From Syngnathus acus (lineage: Eukaryota > Chordata > Actinopteri > Syngnathiformes > Syngnathidae): 64,000 bases of DNA. Within the stretch, counting starts at the first letter, position 1, and each line of letters begins with the position of its first letter. The stretch is from the NCBI RefSeq assembly GCF_901709675.1, contig NC_051087.1, positions 13,701,384-13,765,383 of the forward strand, given 5' to 3'. The notes under the pieces are model-generated. The model was not told where the DNA came from. It saw only the letters and a program-made list of their open reading frames with translations, and made no database searches. This document shows, piece after piece, positions 56,501 through 64,000 of the stretch. The position numbers were made by a program, and so were the translations under genes.

Positions 56501-59500
56501 CACATTGGTGCTGCTTATTTATGATTCCGTTGGATATTGAACCGTAAATGTACTCGAAAACATTAACGGAACAGCCTATTTTGAAATGAAATAGCCTCGC
56601 AGGTACAACAGCTATTCAGTGACGCCCCCTGACCACGGTTGCCGTAATGCTGGGAAGCGATGCGACCTTGTAATTTACTAGTCGTACTAAAACGTACTGA
56701 AACATTTTGGTAGAGCGCTGTGTACAACCAGTATGGATCAACAAATTCATCAATTGATCCATATATAAGGCGCTCTGCATTATAAGGCGCACTGTGTTTT
56801 TTTGAGTACATTTTAAGTTTTTAAGTGCGCCTAATAGTGCGGAAAATACGGTAATCCATCCATCCATCCATTTTCTATTCCGCTTGTCCCCACGGGGGTC
56901 GCGGGCATGCTGGAGCCTATCCCAGCAGTCATCGGGCAGTAGGCGGGGGACACCCTGAACCGGTTGCCAGCCGATCGCGGGGCACACAGAGACAAACAAC
57001 CATCCGCACTCGCACTCGGGGCAATTTGGAGTGCTCAATCGGCCTACCTAGCATGTTTTTGGGACGTGGGAGGAAGCCGAAGTGCCCGGAGAAAACCCAC
57101 ACAGGCACGGGGAGAACATGCAAATTCCACACAGCAAGGGTCGGAGGTGGAATTGAACCCGCACCCCCCTAACTGTGAGGCGGACGTGCTAACCATTGCT
57201 CCACCGAGCCACCTAAAAAGCATAATGTGCTATATAATAGTTATTAGTAATAAAGTCAAACAAAAAACACCTCACTGATGATCATCCGGGAAGCCATTAT
57301 TAGGCGGGTCCTTGGGGAGAAATGACTGGTGATCATGATCCTCATGCCAGCTTCAGAAAAAGTCAGTTGGTGTGGGTATGCAGACAGGCGCTCATCTACC
57401 ATCAATACAGATGGTTTATATTGGAGATTCGCTGGGGAGAGGTGAAACAAAACCATTTGTCATCTGAGTGTTCATCAGAAATTCAAGTACAGTCAAACAT
57501 GCGAATTTTTCAACATACAATGTGACATTTGATCAAATATTTGACTTAATATCCAAACTTAATATCCAAAGTAATTCCCAACATACAACGTCATCATGGT
57601 TAGCCCGCGAGACGGCGGCACGTCGGGATGATGTCAGTTAGCGTCCCATGAAGGCTAACGCAAATGGTGGTCGTGGTGAAAAAGGAAGGTGATGATTTCC
57701 TTACAATTAAAACAAAACGTGTCAAAACGTGTCAACAATTTCGATGATCATTAAGCAGAAGGAAGCCCTCAAAGCGGTCAAGCTTTCATCTCTAAAACGT
57801 CACAGCCCTACCCTGGAGGAGATGGAACGCCTTTTGCTTATAGGGATAAAGGACAAGGAGATTGCTGGCAAAACCATCACTGAAACAATCATATGTGAGA
57901 TGGCCAACGTCGTATATTGCGACGGTTATGTTAACGTTATGTAAGTTGAATTAAAAAAACAACTGAAAAATATATATGATACATATAAATTATTATTATA
58001 TATATCTATTAAGGAGTTATTGTTGTATTTTTGGCTGTGGAACCAATTAAATGAATTGCAGTGTATTCTTATGGGAATATTTGATCAAACATACGACTAT
58101 TTCAACATACGAAGTAGGTCCCGGAATAAATTAAATTCATATGTGGAGGTTTGACAGTACAAATTATGAATTTCATTCTCAAGTATACCGGCAAAATAAT
58201 CACAGAATTTCTTTGGTGGACCCGCACAAACTTGCAGTTCAGCACCGGTGGATTAATACTGTATTTTCAGTTTTTTTAAACAAAAAAGGGTTATTGATTA
58301 AACTATAATTTGCGGCATTTATATGCATATATTTGCTATTTGTAGGCCTGCCCATTCCTTATCCCGTGAGAATTGTGGGGGTCCACTATACATTCAAAAC
58401 ATAGTGGAGGCAATGAAAATGACTCATCTACCCATCAGGTATGACATTGACGCAAGATTAATTTGAAAAAAAAACAGGACTTTGTAAATCCTTTGGCTAA
58501 CTATGTGTACCATTTTAAACTGTCAGACACAAGGTGGAGGTGACTAAACTACAGAAGAGGCATTCCATCCCAGGACGGAATGGTTCCTTTGTCCTGCCCA
58601 TGTTGCAGACAAAGGACGAGGGACACCAAAGTTCAAAAAGAGGACGGACTGATGAATGATAGAAGTGGGTTTTCGTCCATCCCTATCTGGGTCAAGTGCA
58701 CACTAAACTCTCAGTCTGTCCGGCGGACAATTTCAACACACAAACATATCTGCCCTCGCGCTTGTGTAATCGGTACGTTCAGACTGAATGTGAATGTAAA
58801 TGAAGAAAAAATGTTTCTTCGTGCAGAAGGTGTCAAAAGAAGATTAAAGTGAAAAAAGATTTTTCAGAAACACTATTTATGAGACATAACATTGACAGAA
58901 AGATAATACAATTGACTCTTTTCAAAGTTACTGTCAACCAAATGTTTTATTACCATCTGGCGGTCTTTTTGTGTCACTGCAGTGTTAAGGTGTCAAAATG
59001 AATCAATTAATCAACCACAAATTGATCATTAATCGGCTCATATTTTAATAGTCAAGTAAGAGCAATTTTTAACTGAAGATTGTTCAAACCTTCTGATTTC
59101 AGGCTCTCAAAAGTCAAATTCAAAGTCAAATGATGTTTTAATACATACATTTGAACACAAATAAAATTAATTAATTGATTAATTGATTAAATAATCTGTA
59201 AAATATTCTCTAACCCTGCTGCAGTCTTACGAGCGCATTATCAATAAAGTTTTTACGACACATAAAAAGAAAAGAAACCTAATGTGAATATTAACCCAGA
59301 AGTGGGTGTCTGTAAATTAAATGGACGTGAATAGTAAATTAGCCAGCTAATGAGGTTTAAATATTCATTATTGTGTATTATGAAATCTCTGTCGTTAACC
59401 TATCATTCACGCCTCAACGCATGGCAAAAAAATGAAAGCCATCGCGCGTGTGTGTGCGTGTATGTGTATGTGTGTGTGTGAGTGCGTGTGTGTGTGCGTG

Positions 59501-62500
59501 TGTGTGTGTGGGTGTGTGCCCACGTGAGCATTGAAGTCATCCAGCAGAACGATTGAGCCCCCAAGAGGAGCGCTCTTCCAGCATACCCTCCAAGAACTCC
59601 AAAAATTGCCGGGTATACTCTGAACTGCTGTTTGGTGCAAAGGCACAAACAACTGTGCACCCCTTCCAGGCCTGGCTCCAGAGGGGGGTCCCAGTGACCT
59701 ACGTCCAGGCAAGGGAAACTTGAGCCATTAATTGTAATCATCATCAGGGGTCTTGTGAGTCGTGCTTTGTCTGGTCACTCACCTAGGACCCGTTTGCCAT
59801 GAGTTGCCCAGCCAGGGGCATAAAACCCCAGACAACTTAGCTCCTATCACTGGGACATGCAAACCCCTCCACCACGGTAAGGTGATGACTCACAGAGAGC
59901 TGTACCATCTCCAAATGTTTTTTTTCTTCCTTTGAACGTTTGAGGGTAATGTTGAAAGCAAACATAGCATAGTATAAATAATTACCGTATTCTTCGGACT
60001 AAAAGTCGCTCCGGAGTACAAGTCGCATCAGCCATAAAATGCACAATAAAGAGGAAAAATACATTTATAAGTCGCACCGGAGTTTAAGTCGCATTTTGGG
60101 GGAAATTTATTTGACAAAATCCAACACCAAGAACAGACATGAACCAGCAACAACAGGCTAAACAATACGGTACGCTAACGTGACAAACACAAATGAGGAG
60201 CTGAGAACGGACCTGACGTAACATTAACAATTTTCCAAATAACTATAACATATATAACAGCTTTATCAAACCATCTGTGTCACTCCAAATCATTAAATCC
60301 ATCGATCGAATTCTTCATCCTTTATGTAAACAACACCGCGCGTGCACCGCGCCGCTGACGTCGGATTCGTCGTCAGTTGCAGTTCAAATTATTCCACATG
60401 CCCATATAACGATATATAAACTATATATCAAATAGCTATAATATAAACAACACGTTTATCAAACCATCTGTGTCACTCCAAATCATTAAATCCATCGATC
60501 GAATTCTTCGTCCTTTATGTAAACAACGCCGCATGTGCGCCGCGCCGCTGACGTCGGACTCGTCGTTAGTTGCAGTTCAAATTATTCCACAGGCCCATAT
60601 AACGATATATAAACTATATATGAAATAACTATTATATAAACAACAATATTATCAAACCATCCGTGTCACTCCAAATCATTAAATCCATCGATCGAATTCT
60701 TCGTCCTTTATGTAAACAACGCCGCGTGTGCGCCGCGCCACTGACGTCGAACTCGTCGTCAGTTGCAGTTCAAATTATTCCACAGGCCCATATAACGATA
60801 TATAAACTATATATCAAATAGCTATAATATAAACAAAAATGTTATCAAACCATCTGTGTCACTCCAAATCATTAAATCTATTGATCGAATTCTTCGTCCT
60901 TTATGTAAACAACGCCACGTGTGCGCCGCGCCGCTGACGTCGTCAGTTGCAGTTCAAATTAGCGAATAATCCCTCGTTTATTGCGGTTTCACTACATCGC
61001 GGATTTTTGAATTTTGAAAATTTGTGAATAATTTCACATATAAGTCGCTCCTGAGTATAAGTCGCCCCCCCACCCAAACTATGAAAAAAAGCGCGACTTA
61101 TACACCGAAAAATATGCTATATAGAATAAATAATGTGGAAATTACATTAGTACGTGACACCAGGAACAGATTCGGCAAACCCAGTAAAAATGACAACATG
61201 GCATATGTTACAGTTTGGAGGTGGTGAACTGAAGCCTGAGTGAAAAATATACAAATTTGTTACCTTTGTTGAGCAAGGCTGCAGTCGCATCATAAGTAAC
61301 ATCTTCCAGATCACTGCTTCCTGTTAACTCACTGACCAGATTTACTGAGCTCTTGTTTGGACGGTTGAGGCATTTCTGGACCCTGCTGTTAAACCTGATA
61401 GTGACAAATGGATTAAAAAAAAATATATACACTTGTGCAATAGATAGCCAACAGCCATATATTCATCATAGGCAATAGTAAACAGCCAATGAGACTTAAC
61501 ATAGCTCTTTTTCTTTCTCCCCAAAGAAACTCAGATACCATGAACACTGCTGTCTCCCAATGTGCACATCATCCTAAAACATTTATGAAAAGATGACATA
61601 AAAATAACTTAAAATTAGGATTAGCTGGATCTGATGATGACAATTGATTCTATACATTAGGGGTGTCAAACTAATTTTTTTCGCGGGCCGCATTGTAGTC
61701 ATAGCTTCTTTCGGATGGCCATTATTACTGTCAACCCAAATAAATGTATGAGCACCTCATATTATATACAGTAAAGTCTACAAAACCAACTGACAAATAA
61801 CTCATTTTCAAATCAGACGAGTAAAAACTGGTCAAATATTAAAAAAAAAAAGATATTACTAAAAGTGAAGACAATTTGCAATTCTAGTAATGACACAAAT
61901 TTGATGCACAATTTGTCTTCGCGGGCCACATAAAATGGTGTGGCGGGCCACATTTGGCCCCCGGGCCTTGAGTTTGACACCTGTGCTATACATAGTAAGA
62001 TGGGGGAAAGCTAGCGTCAATTAATCTTTTACGTAACTGCAAGGAGCTATATTGAAATATATACCTTCATGTCAGTGGAAGTAATATGAGAGAACCGTTC
62101 TCTAATTTCCTGATTAGTGCTTTGGAGGGGAACTTATATCTGTGATGGTATAGTTTGGGCAAGTCGTGAAAAACGTGCTGAATAACATACTATATTACTA
62201 TATTGTATTATACAATACAAACATTTTCCAAGCCGGAAAAAACTAAGGTGTATTCGTTTAGCAATGCTGGAGATTAGTGGAAAGAGCCCACTGTTTATTT
62301 GAGACATTGAAGTCATCCGAAGGTGACTCACTTCATGATGAGGATGTAGATAGCATACATCAGAACCAGGACAAGAGACTCCCACCTTGACACAAGCATA
62401 TACGACAACCAGTCAAGTTTTCATCACAGACGAGTAATTTGCTAAATAATAAACAAACAGAAATGTGTATTCTTTTTCTCACCAGCACACCTTTTCATCA

Positions 62501-63839
62501 TGGATGAACTAGAGAAGCACACAGAAAATTGGACATTTTATTTCATTACAATTGACAACACTATGTAAAGTCTGATCCTTTAGGTATTGACAGAAATGTC
62601 TTATTTTCTCAAGCCAACACTGTCGTGAACAAAATCAATAATACATCAGTGGAGTTCAATGAGTGAAATTTCAAGACAGACCTAAGGTGAACATAATTTG
62701 ACCTTCTCGCAACATTTTGAAATACATATCTACCTGTTCAACATTTTCTTAGACATTACAGTTGCCATTTACGTTCCAGAATTTACTCGCAACAGGCAGG
62801 ACTCGTGCAGTAGAGGTTGACTATTTTTGCTTTTTTAGGGAAGATGATTTACACTTATATTATTCCATTACAAATTCCCCACAAGGCTCCTACTCTTTTA
62901 AAAAAAAATTACTCTTAATGAATTTACTTTCTAAAATACAAAGTGAAGAATACCTGAAGATGCTAATTATAGGCTGTATTCAGAAATTAATGTGAGTGAA
63001 GTGCACTGCCGCACTCTGCCTCTTACAGCACAAGAGGAAGACGGATTATCCACTTAATAACTAAGTTAACATTTTTATCAATAAAATATTTATATTAATT
63101 ATATATTTATATTATTAGTTGCGTTTTATTCATCAAACGTCCATGCTTAACTATAATCTTGTGTTGCATTGTAACTAAAGGTACAATCCTGGTAGTGAAA
63201 ACTGAAATCAAGTTGCCATGACTTTGACCTCTTTTTCTTCTTCTAAAGTAGTCGAAGATGAAGCAAATTCCGTCAGAAGTATGTTAGTAGAGAACCGTAG
63301 TCATGGCAAATGGGTTTCTGTTTCCCCAAGATTTTAAAAGGTGCATTCATCCACCAGGATTGAACCTTTGCCTAAACTATGACTCGGGGATGTAGTTATT
63401 GTAAACCATTTTGTGGGCGACGAGTGTTTTTGTACAAAAAAATTCCAAAAATATATAAGTAAACAAACAAACAAATAAATAAACAACATTTTGTGTCTTG
63501 TCTGATATACGTACTAGGTACTTACTTTTTGCACAACATATCTGAACAGCAAAATTTAGAAGACCACATTTCAACAATTTTTTGTGAACTTTTTGTGAGT
63601 ATAGTGCTTGTTTTACATGATGTTTTTCAGACATTTAACCCAGGATCCCTCCAACAGAAGGAAACAAGATCAAACATAATCTTTAAACCAAACTCAAATT
63701 GTAGAGCACTAGAATTCCAATGCATGTAATTTGAAGCATGAGGGTCCCAAAATGAGTCTCTTACCGCAATAAGGGCTGTTATAGAAAAGGTATAGTAAAT
63801 AGAATCTCGAAGGAGAGCCCAGTGAGAGAGCTTCACGGC
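53507..63839 (-). CDS. slc24a3: slc24a3 (NCKX3), 3' part of a K+-dependent Na+/Ca2+ exchanger
   Basis: Eleven minus-strand exons join in one frame of 436 codons: 63839-63765, 62508-62483, 62385-62332, 61394-61264, 57431-57271, 55294-55045, 54945-54779, 54646-54532, 54300-54188, 53930-53865, 53659-53507 (stop). The product exchanges Na+ for Ca2+ plus K+ across the plasma membrane. Present are the end of the first membrane half (R-D-S-I-Y-Y-T; H-D-E-K-V-C-W-W-E-S), the cytoplasmic loop with [13 protein letters not shown] and an Asn/Glu/Asp run (N-E-N-E-D-N-E-N), and the second half with the alpha-2 repeat [20 protein letters not shown] and S-I-G-S-N-V-F-D, whose acidic residues bind Ca2+/K+. 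[22 protein letters not shown] and G-V-H-L-N-K-W point to NCKX3 over NCKX4. The start and alpha-1 repeat are beyond 64000. The downstream neighbour in the same direction is rin2. Confidence 0.92.
53744..53804 (-). mobile_element. Fragment of SINE family B
   Basis: Only the tail end is left: TTCATTCGTCTGTTCGTCTC and CCTCACGAGGGTCACGGGC. It lies in the short last intron of slc24a3. Confidence 0.5.
55973..56853. mobile_element. TIR element, sister of 27637, with two diverged internal units
   Basis: 881 bp with ends TACCGTATTTTTCGCACC and GTGCGGAAAATACGGTA. It lies in reverse orientation relative to the element at 27637: the shared interior (for example CATATCGATCCGTAAAT) appears as its complement. 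Only two copies of the internal unit are present (landmark near 56307 and 56577), and they differ by many changes. In the slc24a3 intron before the exon at 55294. Confidence 0.82.
56854..57213 (-). mobile_element. SINE family B, copy abutting the TIR element
   Basis: Minus-strand copy from the CCAT tail to the tRNA-like head at 57213. It starts exactly where the TIR element ends, so it was inserted at the TA boundary, or the TIR element jumped in next to its tail. Confidence 0.8.
57488..58159 (+). mobile_element. Tigger-like element with transposase remnant
   Basis: 672 bp with TACAGTCAAACATGCG and GGTTTGACAGTA ends and subterminal TTTCAACATAC repeats. The middle encodes part of a transposase (57729-57944). 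It is the uninterrupted relative of the nested element at 30502. Confidence 0.75.
57729..57944 (+). pseudogene. Remnant of a pogo/Tigger transposase DNA-binding region
   Basis: A 71-codon frame in which [12 protein letters not shown] and [13 protein letters not shown] resemble the CENP-B/Tigger type helix-turn-helix (Tc5-like) segment. The catalytic DDE region is absent. Family placement is from memory of the motif. Confidence 0.6.
59445..59518. repeat. (GT)n tract with interruptions
   Basis: GT/GC-rich dinucleotide tract, about 74 bp, at the edge of the LINE fragment that follows. Confidence 0.9.
59519..59890 (-). mobile_element. LINE ORF2 endonuclease fragment
   Basis: The minus strand reads [13 protein letters not shown], the catalytic motif block of apurinic-type endonucleases at the start of LINE ORF2. 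Upstream sequence (ACCTTACCGTGGTGGAGGGG complement) is the conserved lead-in of this fish LINE. The LINE breaks off at the GT tract. In an slc24a3 intron. Confidence 0.6.
59983..61119. mobile_element. TIR element with about four tandem 193 bp units
   Basis: About 1137 bp, beginning TACCGTATTCTTCGGACT and ending GCGACTTATACACCGAAAAA with a decayed last part. The interior has a tandem unit with landmarks CATCTGTGTCACTCC at 60271, 60465, 60658 (as CATCCGTG) and 60851; the last unit is incomplete. Each unit contains CATATAACGATATATAAACT and a CG-rich CGCCGCTGACGTCG. Sister of the element at 21787, whose equivalent unit is 162 bp and present twice. Confidence 0.85.
60271..60960. repeat. 193-194 bp tandem array
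   Basis: Spacing of 194, 193 and 193 bp between successive landmarks, with units over 90% alike by eye. The array breaks off about 110 bp into the fourth unit. Confidence 0.88.
61658..61985 (+). mobile_element. hAT-type MITE (GTGTCAAAC family), intact copy
   Basis: 328 bp with TAGGGGTGTCAAAC and GTTTGACACCTGTG ends and a perfect 8 bp duplication ctatacat (61650-61657 and 61986-61993). It provides the empty site for the insertion at 21787-23051. In an slc24a3 intron. Confidence 0.9.
62483..62508 (-). CDS. slc24a3: slc24a3 26 bp microexon
   Basis: Encodes F-I-H-D-E-K-V-C plus two bases of a Trp codon, between acceptor TTCTCTAG and donor GTGAGA. The codon is completed by the first base of the next exon (62385), which begins W-E-S-L-V, so the pair reads D-E-K-V-C-W-W-E-S, as in NCKX proteins. 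The intron between the two exons is only 97 bp. Confidence 0.85.
62509..63764 (-). other. slc24a3 intron, nothing recognised
   Basis: AT-rich intron between the exon at 63839-63765 and the 26 bp microexon. No transposon termini or other features are evident. Confidence 0.4.
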
Positions 63840-64000
63840 CTGTAGGGAGAGAGAAATAAATTTGTATAGTCAGTACAGTTTTGTATTTATTTTGTCTTTT
63901 TATTTTTTAACCACATATACATGACTAGAAAACAGATAACGGATAAATGGTGCTGTATTTTTAATAATAAGATTCAAAAGAGGAGTCAGTGTTAGTACTG

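Noticed and set aside
53507-63839. Assignment to slc24a4 instead of slc24a3
   Set aside because: The alpha-2 half is alike in both, but [13 protein letters not shown], the N-E-N-E-D-N-E-N loop, L-N-S-R-G-L-I and the RIN2-type neighbour favour slc24a3.

Overview
This is a 64 kb piece of a ray-finned fish (teleost) nuclear chromosome. The protein-coding exons are vertebrate, split by GT-AG introns, and most closely resemble kcnq5, a fish NACHT-LRR (NLRC3-like) receptor, rin2 and slc24a3. The spaces between them are packed with fish-type SINEs, hAT, Tc1 and Tigger-like DNA elements, and long dinucleotide repeats. I cannot name the species. A percomorph would fit; the abundance of TACCGTA-type terminal-inverted-repeat elements recalls pipefish or seahorse genomes, but that is only a guess.

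Layout. 1-5.9 kb: the last two coding exons and 3' UTR of a plus-strand kcnq5 (Kv7.5 potassium channel), with a decayed Tc1-like transposon in the intron between them. 6-9.8 kb: an intergenic run of elements, including a TIR element with unusual flanks, one solo LTR and one Tigger-like MITE. 9.9-20.5 kb, minus strand: an NLRC3-like immune receptor. One large NACHT exon is followed by six leucine-rich-repeat exons that all join in the same phase, then probably a tiny terminal exon; the introns hold a second solo LTR, a SINE and several MITEs. 20.5-32.2 kb: a gene-free desert made almost wholly of nested and internally repeated DNA transposons. 32.2-46.6 kb, minus strand: a complete rin2 (12 coding exons, 978 codons; SH2, proline-rich, RH, VPS9 and RA regions). 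46.6-53.5 kb: intergenic, with a hAT element, a foldback element and CA repeats. 53.5-64 kb, minus strand: the 3' part of slc24a3 (NCKX3, 11 exons, 436 codons); its start lies beyond the window.

slc24a3 then rin2, head to tail, is the order I recall from human 20p11.23. The paralogous pair SLC24A4-RIN3 has the same arrangement, but the residues seen here favour SLC24A3 and RIN2. kcnq5 and the NLR are not part of that human block, so the join between them and rin2 may be a fish-specific rearrangement. The four genes do not form a pathway: kcnq5 and slc24a3 handle K+ and Na+/Ca2+/K+ flux at the plasma membrane, rin2 is a Rab5 exchange factor acting at endosomes, and the NLR is a putative cytosolic immune sensor.

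The most interesting material is in the mobile elements. Three distinct TIR families carry an internal tandem unit (about 251, 162-193 and 185 bp) whose copy number differs between the two copies of that family in this window (about five versus two, about four versus two, two versus one). One MITE copy has also gained a (GT)n tract of about 73 bp at the place where its sister has only a short GT-containing stretch. Several insertions can be dated relative to each other and their target duplications proven because an uninterrupted sister copy is present in the same window.
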